Below, one piece after another: positions 26,191-34,631 of a stretch of DNA of 64,000 nt. The translations under genes and the position numbers were made by a program. The stretch is from Bacillota bacterium (GTDB lineage Bacteria; Bacillota; UBA4882; UBA8346): contig JAEZFP010000059.1 of assembly GCA_023417475.1 (NCBI GenBank), positions 62,001-126,000 of the forward strand. The letters are read 5' to 3'. Each line of letters opens with the position of its first letter. Position 1 is the stretch's first letter. A model generated the notes under the pieces. That model ran no database searches and was not told where the DNA came from. It saw only the letters and a program-made list of their open reading frames with translations.

Positions 26191-27255
26191 TTACCGCGCC
26201 ATCAACCGCAATTTCCCATTTCCCAAACCGATCCGGACTTTCATCCCCGCGTCCAGTTCGCTTTGTTCCTTGCCCGCCAGAACCCGGATGGTTGTTTGAC
26301 CGACCCGCAGTTCGAGCCGGACCGCAAACCCCAGATAATTCAGGGCGGTAATTTCCGCTTCACACCCGGCTGTCAATTTCGGAGCGAGGACGAACTCCTC
26401 GGGACGGACCACCAGGAAATAGCGGCCGGGTTTCAGTTCCGGGTGGATTTGACCCGCCGCGCTCCGGAGGTTGGCCAAGGCCGGTTCGTCGAAGCGGAGG
26501 GTCCGCTCCGGAGCGCCTGCCAATTCCAAACGGACCGGCAGCAGGTTGGCCTCGCCAAAAAAGTTGGCCACAAAATCATTGGCGGGATGTTCATAGATTG
26601 TTCGCGGCGTACCGGCTTGGAGCACCCGGCCGTCTTTCATCACCGCCAACCGGTCCGAGAGGGATAAGGCTTCCTCCTGTTGATGGGTGACAAAAATAAA
26701 GGTCGCGCCAAGCTGTTGTTGCCAATCCCGCAACTCTTGCTGTAATTGCTGGCGGAGCAGATAATCCAGGGAAGCGAAGGGCTCATCCAATAACAACAAC
26801 GAGGGACGGGGCGCCAAGGAACGCGCCAAAGCCACCCGCTGCTTTTCGCCGCCGGAGAGTTGGTCGATCTTGCGCCGGCGCAGTTCGCTGAGGCGGAAGA
26901 GCTCCAGCAGCGCGCCGACGGTCTGTTTACGCTGCTGTTGCGGCAGACGTTGCACCGTTAGCCCGTATTCGATATTTTGATAGACGGTAAGGTGGGGGAA
27001 GAGAGCGTAATCTTGAAAGACCATGCCGATCCGGCGTTGGGCCGGCGACAGCTTGGTAAGGTCCGCGCCATTTAGCCGGATGAATCCCGCGTCCGGTTGT
27101 TCCAACCCGGTGATCAACCGCAGCAGGGTGGTCTTGCCGCAGCCGCTGGGACCGACCAACGCCAATAATTCATTGCGGTAGACAGTCAGCTCCGTCTGCA
27201 GGTTAAATTCCGGGTAAGACTTGGTGATTTGAAGCTGGAGCAATGGTTCGGACAT
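26191..27255 (-). CDS. thiQ: Thiamine-type ABC transporter ATP-binding protein
   Basis: The ATPase of an import system that most likely carries thiamine. Walker A is GPSGCGKTT, the signature LSGGEKQRVALARSL, Walker B LLLLDEPFASLD, and a switch histidine follows. A C-terminal TOBE-like domain makes it 354 residues, as in the Fbp/Pot group. It overlaps the permease gene by one base. The thiamine assignment rests on the downstream position after riboswitch-controlled thiB; the array at 28961-29128 separates them. Confidence 0.8.
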   Translation of the reverse strand: MSEPLLQLQITKSYPEFNLQTELTVYRNELLALVGPSGCGKTTLLRLITGLEQPDAGFIRLNGADLTKLSPAQRRIGMVFQDYALFPHLTVYQNIEYGLTVQRLPQQQRKQTVGALLELFRLSELRRRKIDQLSGGEKQRVALARSLAPRPSLLLLDEPFASLDYLLRQQLQQELRDWQQQLGATFIFVTHQQEEALSLSDRLAVMKDGRVLQAGTPRTIYEHPANDFVANFFGEANLLPVRLELAGAPERTLRFDEPALANLRSAAGQIHPELKPGRYFLVVRPEEFVLAPKLTAGCEAEITALNYLGFAVRLELRVGQTTIRVLAGKEQSELDAGMKVRIGLGNGKLRLMAR

Positions 27256-28895
27256 CAGGTTGACTCCTTCCGTGGCATCGATGCGAAACTGGCCGACCGG
27301 CCTTGAAATCCGAAATAAAGGATCAGCGAGAGCAGGATGAATAAGGTTCCCAAGGCGGTCGCTTCGGGAAAATGGTAATGGCCGATTAACCGGTAAATCG
27401 CCACCGGCAAGGTGACCAGGTCGCCTCTTCCCAACACCAACACGGCGGAGAAGTCACCCAACGCGATGGCGAACGCATAGGTGAAACCGGTCTGCAGGGC
27501 TTTGCGCATCAAGGGCAGTTCGACCCGGACAAAGGTCCGCCAGGGATCCGCTCCGAGCAGCGCGGACGCGTCGAGCACCGCTTGGCCCAACTCGCGGCGG
27601 GCCGTCCGCAACACCGAATACACCAGGGGAAACGCCAGGAAAACTTGGGCCCAGACGATCAGCGCGGCGCTGGGGAGGATTGTTCCGGCCAACCGGTACA
27701 GCCCGGTGGCAAAGGTCAAAAAGGAAACTCCCAGCGGTAATTGGCAGGCCAAATCCAGCAATCCCCAAGGCTCTTTCCGCCGTAGCCAGGCAAAACCGTA
27801 GGCGCCGCCGGTGGTCGCCACCGCGGCCGTTAAGGCCAACCCCAGACTGGTCGCCAAGACTTCCTTGAAACTTTTGCCGATGGCGAAAGTAAACCCATCG
27901 CCCCATAAGGAAAGATAATTGGCCAAGGTCAGCCCGGAGCTGTTGGCGCGGTAGAATGAGCGCGCGATCACCGCCAGCAACGGACCCATAAAAAAGCCGG
28001 TAACCACCGCCAGGTAAGCCAGGAAGGCGAGCGTCGCGCCGGAATGAGTCCGCCAACGCAGGCGCGGCAGAGCGGCTTGAAAACGGGCGGCGGGTGGCGC
28101 GTTCCGGCTGACCAGACTCTGAAGGAACAACAAGGCGGCCAGTAGGATCATTTGTAAACCGGCGATGGCGGTAGCGCCGCTGAAGTTCAGTTTGCTATTG
28201 GTTTCGATGTAGATAAGGACTTCAAAGGTTTTATAGAGATAACCGCCCAAAATCAACACGACCGTAAAACTTAAAAAGGAGTAAAGAAAAACCATGGCCA
28301 ACAGATAGACGGCGGTGGGCCGGAGCAACGGCCAGACGATCCGGCGCCAGGTCTCCCAGGCGGAAGCGCCATGAAGCGCCGAGGCTTCGCTGAGACGGGG
28401 GTCGATCTTTTCCCAGCGTTCGCCGAGCAACCGTAGGCAAAAGGCAAAGTTGTACAAAACATTGGCGAGGACAATCCCCCAAAAACTGTACAGGTAATTG
28501 ATCTCGGCCAAACCGGGGAAAATCCCGGTCAACCAAAGCGTAAACGCGCCGTTTTTTCCGTAAAAGATGATCAATCCCAAGACGACTAAAATTCCCGGAA
28601 GCATGAAAGGGATCGCCAACCAGCTGCGTAGCAGCCGTTTGCCCGGAAAATCGAATCTGCCGAAAAAATACGCGCCCGGCAGCGCGATTAGCAAGCTAAA
28701 GACGGCGCTGAGCAATGCTTCGCTGCAGGAAAAGATCAGGGTGTTGCGAAAAACCCCTGATCCGAGCAGTTGCCATAGATTGATCCAGGCCGTTTTGCCG
28801 ATGAATGCCTGGACCAGGATCAGCAGGATCGGTAGATAGAAAAAGACTCCGATCAAGCTGAAGATTATTAAACTAGAGAGACGCCGTTTACTCAT
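27255..28895 (-). CDS. thiP: Thiamine-type ABC transporter permease (fused two-domain)
   Basis: A 546-residue integral membrane protein with about twelve hydrophobic segments and two BPD-type permease EAA loops (EASALHGASAWETWRRIVWPLL in the first half and DASALLGADPWRTFVRVELPLM in the second), the ThiP/FbpB fused layout. It probably forms the channel for thiamine with ThiQ. It precedes thiQ with a one-base overlap. Confidence 0.85.
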   Translation of the reverse strand: MSKRRLSSLIIFSLIGVFFYLPILLILVQAFIGKTAWINLWQLLGSGVFRNTLIFSCSEALLSAVFSLLIALPGAYFFGRFDFPGKRLLRSWLAIPFMLPGILVVLGLIIFYGKNGAFTLWLTGIFPGLAEINYLYSFWGIVLANVLYNFAFCLRLLGERWEKIDPRLSEASALHGASAWETWRRIVWPLLRPTAVYLLAMVFLYSFLSFTVVLILGGYLYKTFEVLIYIETNSKLNFSGATAIAGLQMILLAALLFLQSLVSRNAPPAARFQAALPRLRWRTHSGATLAFLAYLAVVTGFFMGPLLAVIARSFYRANSSGLTLANYLSLWGDGFTFAIGKSFKEVLATSLGLALTAAVATTGGAYGFAWLRRKEPWGLLDLACQLPLGVSFLTFATGLYRLAGTILPSAALIVWAQVFLAFPLVYSVLRTARRELGQAVLDASALLGADPWRTFVRVELPLMRKALQTGFTYAFAIALGDFSAVLVLGRGDLVTLPVAIYRLIGHYHFPEATALGTLFILLSLILYFGFQGRSASFASMPRKEST

Positions 28896-28960
28896 TGCGG
28901 ATGGTTTCCGATTCTTTCTGGCGAATTATTGCGAACGACAAACAACGAAGTCGTATCGCT

Positions 28961-29128
28961 ATTTTGGTCTCGTAAATTAATATTTTTGTGGTTGGATCTA
29001 ACATTTTGGTTCCGGAATTTTGAATTCCGGTCTCACGATCTTGAATTTTGGTACCTAGATCTTATATTCCGGTGCGTTAATTTGATATTTTGATGCTTTG
29101 AAATATAATTTCGGTGGTGAAATTATAT
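28961..29128. repeat. Array A: eight tandem 21-bp repeats with ATTTTGG core
   Basis: Eight consecutive 21-bp units begin ATTTTGG or close variants (ATTCCGG, ATTTCGG, ATTTTTG); the remaining 14 bases vary. The array lies between thiB and thiP. On the RNA strand of these leftward genes the core reads CCAAAAT. No frame is fully open across it on the minus strand, so it is probably non-coding. The same period and core recur at 52167-52397. Confidence 0.8.
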
Positions 29129-29135
29129 TTCAAAG
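29096..29135. repeat. Perfect 17-bp inverted repeat at the end of array A
   Basis: CTTTGAAATATAATTTC and GAAATTATATTTCAAAG flank the 6-base loop GGTGGT. It overlaps the last two units of the array. There is no T-run. Confidence 0.85.
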
Positions 29136-29215
29136 GACCACTTATCATTTTATAGCCTCTTTTATTATCACGCCAACTGTTTTGCCAATAGCTACTACGG
29201 TTTAGATTAGCCCCA

Positions 29216-29255
29216 GGGTTCCGCTTGCTCCCGGGAAGGGGAGCAAGCGGAACCC
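29216..29255. repeat. Perfect 17-bp inverted repeat after thiB
   Basis: GGGTTCCGCTTGCTCCC and GGGAGCAAGCGGAACCC flank a 6-base loop, 14 bases after the thiB stop on the minus strand. It is very stable but has no T-run; it may stabilise the 3' end of thiB mRNA or stop RNA polymerase without one. Confidence 0.85.
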
Positions 29256-29269
29256 CGATGGCTTCAAAA

Positions 29270-30280
29270 TCATTGGTTGATCGCTTTTTCCCAATCGGCC
29301 AGCCATTTGTCGAGATTGGCTTCGACTTTGGCTTGGGGCAGGTTCAGGATTTTATCGACTTTGGCGGCAATCTTGAAACTGGCGGGAAGTTTCACGTCGG
29401 ACCGGACCGGATACATGAATTGTTGTTCCGGCAGGGCGCTTTGAAACTCGGGGTCCAGTATGTAATCGACCAATTGTTGCGCTGATTTCAGATTTTTGGC
29501 GCCCTTGACAATGCCCATCCCTTCGATCTGAGCATAGGCGGCGCCGTCCAGGACCAGGGCCTGATACTTCTCAACTTTATCGTAGAGCAGATGGTAAACC
29601 GGGCTGGTGCCGTAGGAGAGCACCAGCGGCGCTTCGCCGTTGGTGTACATGCCATAGGCTTCATCCCAACCGGGCGCGATGGTTAAAATGTTTTTGCGGA
29701 GCGCTTTCCAGTAGTCGAGATAACCTTTCTCGCCGTACAAGGCGATGGTGGTCAGCAGGAAAACCTGACCGGGCGAAGAGGTCATCGGATTTTCGATGAT
29801 GATCTTCCCTTTATAAACCGGATCCAGCAGATCCCTGTGGGTCTTCGGCAGTTGTTTCAGACCGTCGCGATTGTAATTAAAGAGCACAAATCCGTAATCA
29901 TAAGGAAGCAACTTGTAAGTGGGATCGAAGATCAGTTCTTTTTTGATGTTCGCCAACGCTTTCGGACGGTAGGCGGTGAACAAATTGGCTTTGATCGCCT
30001 TGGCGGCGTAATTGTTGTCCAGTCCGATCACCAGATCGGCCTGCGGGGAATTTTTCTCCTGAAGTAATTGGTTAAAGAGCGGTCCGGTATCGGAGAACGC
30101 TTTAAAGTTGACGGGAATATGTAAATCTTTCGTAAAGTGGGTTTTGATCTTTTCGATCAACGGCACCGGAAAACTGGAGTAAGTGTAGACTGTCAACCCT
30201 TGGGGCGCACTGCTGCAAACTCCGGCCAACAGCGCCAGTAATGCGGCGGGAACCAAACGGCGGAACCATTTTTGAAACAA
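29270..30280 (-). CDS. thiB: Thiamine ABC transporter substrate-binding protein
   Basis: The periplasmic binding protein for thiamine or its phosphates. After an N-terminal basic and hydrophobic leader with a cysteine (LLAGVCSSA, an imperfect lipobox), it reads LTVYTYSSFP, ADLVIGLDNNYA, YDYGFVLFNYN and LSYGTSPVYH, as in ThiB. The TTG at 30280 has good spacing from GAGGAGG; an upstream TTG at 30301 would put the ribosome site inside the gene. A TPP riboswitch precedes it, which supports the function. Confidence 0.92.
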   Translation of the reverse strand: MFQKWFRRLVPAALLALLAGVCSSAPQGLTVYTYSSFPVPLIEKIKTHFTKDLHIPVNFKAFSDTGPLFNQLLQEKNSPQADLVIGLDNNYAAKAIKANLFTAYRPKALANIKKELIFDPTYKLLPYDYGFVLFNYNRDGLKQLPKTHRDLLDPVYKGKIIIENPMTSSPGQVFLLTTIALYGEKGYLDYWKALRKNILTIAPGWDEAYGMYTNGEAPLVLSYGTSPVYHLLYDKVEKYQALVLDGAAYAQIEGMGIVKGAKNLKSAQQLVDYILDPEFQSALPEQQFMYPVRSDVKLPASFKIAAKVDKILNLPQAKVEANLDKWLADWEKAINQ

Positions 30281-30323
30281 ACTGAAAACCTCCTCAGCCA
30301 ATTTTTTGCGCTAGGGGCGCCAC

Positions 30324-30356
30324 CAAAAAAACAAAACCCCCTTGAAAAAAGGGGGT
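30324..30356 (-). terminator. Terminator of the TPP riboswitch
   Basis: On the minus strand ACCCCC pairs with GGGGGT, followed by a T-rich tract. It lies between the aptamer and thiB and is the likely off-switch. Confidence 0.85.
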
Positions 30357-30380
30357 AGACTGCGCTTGAAATGCCTTATT

Positions 30381-30453
30381 CTCCCTCCGCCGGCATTACC
30401 CGGGTCAGGTTCATAGGGTGTAATCTCAGCCCCACAGAGCGGTGGAGCACCCC
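30381..30453 (-). ncRNA. TPP riboswitch (THI element)
   Basis: The minus strand reads GGGGTGCTC, then CTGAGATTACACC, CCTATGAACCTGA and GGGTAATGCCGGCGGAGGGAG, the conserved core of the thiamine pyrophosphate aptamer. Binding of TPP should favour the terminator at 30324-30356 and stop thiB expression. Confidence 0.96.
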
Positions 30454-30525
30454 TTTACGTTAAAAATTATTGTAACACGATCTCCCGCCAAAGTCAATTT
30501 GACGTGGCCTATCGCGAATTTGGGA

Positions 30526-30553
30526 TTGTTCTTGTCATCCTTCGTGTTATAAT
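30526..30553 (+). promoter_or_regulatory. Promoter upstream of the second GNAT gene
   Basis: TTGTTC (30526-30531), a 16-base spacer, and TATAAT (30548-30553) preceded by TG-T (extended -10). Confidence 0.6.
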
Positions 30554-31427
30554 GGGTTTGACTAAATTCAACATAAAATTAAAGGATGAAAAAAGGGAGC
30601 GAACCATCATTAAAAACCACTCTAATGTTAACGGTTTTAGCGTTTTGGCCATTCATGACAAGCAGATCGTTCGGCAATATCTGGCCAAGGAAAATGCGGC
30701 CGATTTTATTTATCATTGCAATAACTTGGAGTCGCCGTATTGGGAAGCGACGCAATGGTTCGGTTGGTTTGACGGTCAAACGGTTTTGGCGCTGGCGATG
30801 TTGATTATGAAATATGAGACGCCGGTGTTGCTGGCCTGTTCCTATCGAGATGACGATGCGGCGCAACAGCAATTGCTCCAGGCGTTGCAGCCGTATTTGC
30901 CGCGATCGTTGTATTGCCATCTCAACCGCGGTGTTTGGCACGAATTACGGAACGATTTTTCCGTCCAAGCGGTCTGCGGTTACCACAATATGCAACTGAC
31001 CGGATCATCGGCAGTACCATCACCATCGGGTGTTGACCGGGTGCGGCGGTTGGGTCCGGCCGATTTCGACCGGATTGTGGAATTGCTGGAGCAGAGCCAT
31101 CCCGACCATTTGTTGGACGAGGAGTTTTTACGGGCGGGCTATTTTTGGGGAATCGAATCGGACCAACGATTGGTCTGTTTGGCCGGGGTGGTGGCGAAGT
31201 CGGCTGCGTATGGGTTGGTCTCCTTGGGTAATGTTACGACCCACCCGGATTACCGGCGGCAGGGGTTAGCCCGCTTGACGTTGACAAAGGCTCTTGCCGA
31301 TCTCCGGGCGGAGTTTTCGACAATCGTCTTAAATGTCAAAGCCCAAAACCAAGCGGCCATCGCCTGTTACCGCCAGTTGGGATTTGCAACCAGTGGAAGC
31401 TTCGAGGAAGTTATTTTGGGAGAATAA
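30552..31427 (+). CDS. GNAT family N-acetyltransferase with N-terminal extension
   Basis: The C-terminal GNAT domain shows VSLGNVTTHPDYRRQGLARLTLTKALADLR and LNVKAQNQAAIACYRQLGF. The first about 170 residues form a second domain. The start is unclear: the GTG at 30504 and ATG at 30552 overlap the promoter, and the best ribosome site (GGGAG, 30595-30599) precedes ATC/ATT codons at 30606-30611. The real start may be a rare codon. A strong terminator follows at 31502. Confidence 0.75.
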   Translation: MGLTKFNIKLKDEKRERTIIKNHSNVNGFSVLAIHDKQIVRQYLAKENAADFIYHCNNLESPYWEATQWFGWFDGQTVLALAMLIMKYETPVLLACSYRDDDAAQQQLLQALQPYLPRSLYCHLNRGVWHELRNDFSVQAVCGYHNMQLTGSSAVPSPSGVDRVRRLGPADFDRIVELLEQSHPDHLLDEEFLRAGYFWGIESDQRLVCLAGVVAKSAAYGLVSLGNVTTHPDYRRQGLARLTLTKALADLRAEFSTIVLNVKAQNQAAIACYRQLGFATSGSFEEVILGE

Positions 31428-31501
31428 TCATCCGGCGCCCGGCGCCCGGCCGGATCGCGTCGACGGCCCAATCGGGCGACTGAATGGGCTCATCCAATAA
31501 T

Positions 31502-31529
31502 AACCCTTTACCGTATGGTAAAGGGTTTT
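31502..31529 (+). terminator. Terminator after the GNAT gene
   Basis: AACCCTTTACC pairs perfectly with GGTAAAGGGTT around GTAT, followed by TTTT overlap. An 11-bp stem. Confidence 0.8.
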
Positions 31530-31559
31530 GTGGTAACGAGCGAATTGCCGAATTAAACG

Positions 31560-31784
31560 TCAGCTTTTGAGCAATTCGAATTTGTTCACTTCACCGGGGA
31601 GCCCCATATGGACCCGGATATGTCCTTCCCGTTGCAGGTTGTTGATGGCATGCGAGATTGAAAAGATAGTGGAACCGGTCTTTTCCTCCAGTAACTTCAG
31701 GTCAAAGTCGGTCGGCCGATGATAGGCATTTTCACAGAGTTCCTTCAAAGTATACAGAATTTTGTTATCAAATTCCTTACTCAT
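31560..31784 (-). CDS. Small winged-helix-like hypothetical protein
   Basis: A 74-residue protein (MSKEFDNKILYTLKELCENA ...) with a helix-helix-helix-strand pattern; KTGSTIFSISHAINNLQREGHIRVHMG resembles the recognition helix and wing of a winged-helix domain. Probably a small DNA-binding regulator. I do not know the family or target. Confidence 0.6.
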   Translation of the reverse strand: MSKEFDNKILYTLKELCENAYHRPTDFDLKLLEEKTGSTIFSISHAINNLQREGHIRVHMGLPGEVNKFELLKS

Positions 31785-31857
31785 CTAACGTCGCCCCTTT
31801 TTATCAAGTTTTGTTGAAACTAGCGAACCTAAAGTTTTTGATGATCAACTCCCTTGT

Positions 31858-31965
31858 TATAATCATCGGGAAATTTAAGAGAATGTTTAGGGAAAATTAT
31901 GATTGGGTAAAACTGGTTTAGATAAAAACCACCGTGTGCAGTAGAGCGGCAAACGGTGGTTTTTT
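31858..31965 (+). ncRNA. Possible small RNA or micro-ORF between promoter and terminator
   Basis: An extended -10 (TG-T-TATAAT, 31858-31863) is followed about 60 bases later by a strong bidirectional terminator (31924-31965). The predicted transcript is about 95 bases and holds only a 12-codon frame (MFRENYDWVKLV) without a clear ribosome site. No -35 is evident. Confidence 0.3.
31924..31965. terminator. Bidirectional terminator
   Basis: AAAAACCACCGT pairs with ACGGTGGTTTTT around a 17-base loop; A- and T-runs lie on both sides. On the minus strand it follows the DUF3788 gene. Confidence 0.88.
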
Positions 31966-31996
31966 GAAGGATTAGCCGTGGTTAAGTTCGGCGTAT

Positions 31997-32431
31997 TTAG
32001 GCCGGATATTTTAAAAGCAATAATTCTTTGACGCTTTCCAACATGCCGTCGCTCTCCACCGGCAGCATCAGCCAGAGCGTTCCGTTGAACGGTTTGGCCG
32101 ATTTGACGATGGCAAGCAGTTCCGGTTCCAGCTGGGCGGCGATGGCTTCAATCAGGGGGACCATTGCCAAGGTGACCACCACGAGCACGATGAAACGCCG
32201 GGGTTCGGGGTAGAGGGTGCAGATGGATTTGCCCGCTTTCTGATATTTGACATTCCAGCCCGGTTGGGCCGAACATTTGCTATAGGTTATCTTGGGGTGG
32301 GACCGGTAGCGCTCTTGGATAAAAGTGTTCAAAGCTTGCCAGCGGTCGCGGGCCGGTTCGGCGAGATAAGCGCCGATCATCCCCAGCTCCGGCATCACGC
32401 CGGCATCCATAATGAGATCCTGATTTGCCAC
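31997..32431 (-). CDS. DUF3788 family protein
   Basis: A 144-residue cytosolic protein with the DUF3788 core GWNVKYQKAGKSICTLYPEPRRFIVLVVV. The GTG at 32431 lies 8 bases after GGAGGG. It follows a YafY-type regulator fragment in the same direction, 23 to 33 bases away; family members often occur next to such regulators. Function is unknown. Confidence 0.8.
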   Translation of the reverse strand: MANQDLIMDAGVMPELGMIGAYLAEPARDRWQALNTFIQERYRSHPKITYSKCSAQPGWNVKYQKAGKSICTLYPEPRRFIVLVVVTLAMVPLIEAIAAQLEPELLAIVKSAKPFNGTLWLMLPVESDGMLESVKELLLLKYPA

Positions 32432-32463
32432 TGGCCTCACCCTCCAAATGATTGAAATTAAGG

Positions 32464-32913
32464 TTATTTGAGTAAGAAAACGATCTTGGTCAACAGTTCG
32501 CTCTCGGGAACTTCGGCCGGGGAGTTAAGATAAAAGAGGTCGATCACCAGTTGATCGGCCCGTGCTTGCAGGGACTGGAGTTGCGCCGGGGGGACGGCGT
32601 TTTGGAGCTTTTCCAGCAAAACCGTATGGCGGCTGTCGGCAACGCTTGACGCAACGCCTTTTAACGAGGCGAGCAACGCCGCCAGGTCGTCGGCAGTCAG
32701 TAAGCTGCGGTCAATCCGGTACCCTTCAACGATTCCAATGCCGCCGCCCATTCCCTGGTAGGTGACAATCGGGATCCCGGCCAAATTAAGCGCTTCAACA
32801 TCCCGCAGGATCGTCCGAACCGATACGCCGAACAATTCCGCCAGCTCCCGGGCGGGAATGCGGTCGCGGCGCAGCAAAAGAACGAGGATGGATACCAGGC
32901 GGTCGAGTTTCAT
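32464..32913 (-). CDS. YafY-type helix-turn-helix regulator lacking the WYL domain
   Basis: The N-terminal HTH_11 domain is intact (MKLDRLVSILVLLLRRDRIPARELAELFGVSVRTILRDVEAL) with the usual linker GIPIVTYQGMGGGIGIVEGYRI. The protein ends at 149 residues (TKIVFLLK), just where full-length relatives (about 300 residues) begin the WYL ligand-binding domain. It is therefore truncated or a natural short form. DUF3788 follows directly and is likely co-transcribed. Confidence 0.75.
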   Translation of the reverse strand: MKLDRLVSILVLLLRRDRIPARELAELFGVSVRTILRDVEALNLAGIPIVTYQGMGGGIGIVEGYRIDRSLLTADDLAALLASLKGVASSVADSRHTVLLEKLQNAVPPAQLQSLQARADQLVIDLFYLNSPAEVPESELLTKIVFLLK

Positions 32914-33029
32914 CGGAGCTCCTGAATTAAGGTTGGATTCATAACGATAGTTTAATTATAACATCTCCGGCACAGCGTCGTAAATCCTGCGCAATTTTAC
33001 GATTGGCGAAAGCGGTTGGGCCAGCGTGG

Positions 33030-34349
33030 TTATTTAACGCTTTGCCACGCCGGAGGACTGCCGCGGTCGGCCAAATCCTTGGTATAGCTCCAACAATCCA
33101 TCGGACTTCCATCATCGGGAATGGCAAGGCAGGTTAGGGAATAAGCCGGAAACGTGTATTGCCGGTCGGAGAGTGGGGTTTTGAAATTTGTGAAACGGAC
33201 GGTCTGTTCCCAATTAGCGTTCGATTTGTTGATCACGATTAACACCGTCCGGTTGTCGGTTTGATTCCGGCTGGCGTATACCGCTAATTCCGGTCGGCTG
33301 GAAGCGCCGATGACGCGATTTCCAAAATGCGTCGTGAACATTTGCATTGCGTAATAAGCCGGTCGCGGTTGGTTGTTGGCCCAGGCATCCAAAAAACCGG
33401 TTCCGTACCCGCCGTTGGTACCCCATAACGCGACTGTCCATAGTTTTCCCTGAAGACTAATACCGATGGCGTTGGCCACCCAAAGCCCGGAGTAAAAAGT
33501 CTCCGCCGCGGCAGGTTCGCCCATCACGTCAGACCATGAGGAATGGGTTTCGGTCAAGGCAATCGGTTTCCCGCTGCCGCAATACGTGTCGACCGTTTGG
33601 CGGATTTGGAAGATGCGACCGCGGAGGCTCTCGTCGTTAACCACTTTCGTGATGGTGAAATCGCCTCTATTTCCAAACGGATAATAATGAAACGATACGA
33701 TATCGACGAGATTGGCGCATTGACTCAGGAACGGCGCCATCCACGCTTCATTGGCAACTTCCGGTCCCATGATTTTGATACTCGGGTCGACTTGTTTCAT
33801 CGCCGCAACATAGTTTTTAAAAACGGCCACATAGTCGTTGATTGTATAGGTTTCCCGAATGTATTGCGAGTAAAATTCGGGTTCATTGCCGATGATCCAA
33901 TATTTCACGTGGTAGTTTTTTTGGATATTACAGTAATTTACCATGGCGGCGGCTTCCTGGGTGTTGCCGCGGATCACGGGCACGGTCAATAGCGGTTCCG
34001 CGTTGATTGCCCGGCAGTAGGCGATGTAATCGTCCACTTGGGCGGTGGTCCAGAGATGGCTGTTTTCCTGGCGGTCGAGGGTCGTCCCGCCGGCCCGGTA
34101 CACATTAACCCGGAGGTTGGCCATGACCGTTTCGGTTCCCTTGATACCGGTATAAGCCCAATCCCAATAGTTTTGACCGTAAAATTCGGCGCCAATTGAC
34201 CACGATTTGGTGTTGGAAACGGTAATAACCCCGGGATCGCTTGGGGATTTGCGATTACTCCCGTCGCAACCGCCGCCGTAAACGAGCAAGCCCAACAGCA
34301 AGACAGGGATAATTTTTGGTAGGAAATAGCGCATGAGCCGGTTAATCAT
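33030..34349 (-). CDS. Secreted lipoprotein glycoside hydrolase (clan GH-A like)
   Basis: A 439-residue protein with a signal peptide and lipobox (LLVYGGGC), so it is probably a lipoprotein. It has the (beta/alpha)8 retaining glycosidase pattern: KYWIIGNEPEF supplies the acid/base Glu after Asn, and ALTETHSSW the likely nucleophile Glu. IVSFHYYPFG and the C-terminal strand-rich tail fit. Family (GH30/39/44/51-like) and substrate cannot be fixed. No sugar transporter lies nearby. Confidence 0.8.
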   Translation of the reverse strand: MINRLMRYFLPKIIPVLLLGLLVYGGGCDGSNRKSPSDPGVITVSNTKSWSIGAEFYGQNYWDWAYTGIKGTETVMANLRVNVYRAGGTTLDRQENSHLWTTAQVDDYIAYCRAINAEPLLTVPVIRGNTQEAAAMVNYCNIQKNYHVKYWIIGNEPEFYSQYIRETYTINDYVAVFKNYVAAMKQVDPSIKIMGPEVANEAWMAPFLSQCANLVDIVSFHYYPFGNRGDFTITKVVNDESLRGRIFQIRQTVDTYCGSGKPIALTETHSSWSDVMGEPAAAETFYSGLWVANAIGISLQGKLWTVALWGTNGGYGTGFLDAWANNQPRPAYYAMQMFTTHFGNRVIGASSRPELAVYASRNQTDNRTVLIVINKSNANWEQTVRFTNFKTPLSDRQYTFPAYSLTCLAIPDDGSPMDCWSYTKDLADRGSPPAWQSVK

Positions 34350-34537
34350 TCCTGATGCCTCCTTCGTTAAAGATATCAGGACAATGATTTCTATTATTTT
34401 CCATCGTTTCCTCTAACAATCCAGAAGAATCAGGGAAGTTTCTTTAGGGGTTAAGCGTCAGCGGTCAATTGCCTGAAGGAGTGGCTTGGTTGGCTGGGGA
34501 GGGGCGGAGCCTTTGGATTGGAAATTTTCCCATAAAA

Positions 34538-34572
34538 GAAAAAACCGTGAAAGTTATTTTCTGCTTTCACGG
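34538..34572 (-). terminator. Terminator after the 25-residue frame
   Basis: On the minus strand CCGTGAAAG pairs with CTTTCACGG around a 10-base loop, followed by TTTTTTCTTTT. No annotated long gene ends here, which draws attention to the small frame at 34554-34631. Confidence 0.8.
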
Positions 34573-34631
34573 CGTCTGGGGTTGGCTTGACGTTGCGCCA
34601 GGAAAAATCCGAACAAATCGATCTCAGGCAT
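34554..34631 (-). CDS. Candidate small protein of 25 residues
   Basis: ATG at 34631 follows GTGAGGTG and encodes MPEIDLFGFFLAQRQANPRR and five more residues, then TAA inside the terminator stem. A TATAAT box (plus coordinates 34665-34670) lies upstream without a clear -35. The peptide has a hydrophobic centre and a very basic tail. Ribosome site, -10 and terminator together make a mini gene; homology was not checked. Confidence 0.45.
   Translation of the reverse strand: MPEIDLFGFFLAQRQANPRRRESRK

Noticed and set aside
28961..29128. CRISPR array at array A
   Set aside because: Units are 21 bp and directly abutting without separate constant repeats and unique spacers of usual size; no cas genes nearby.
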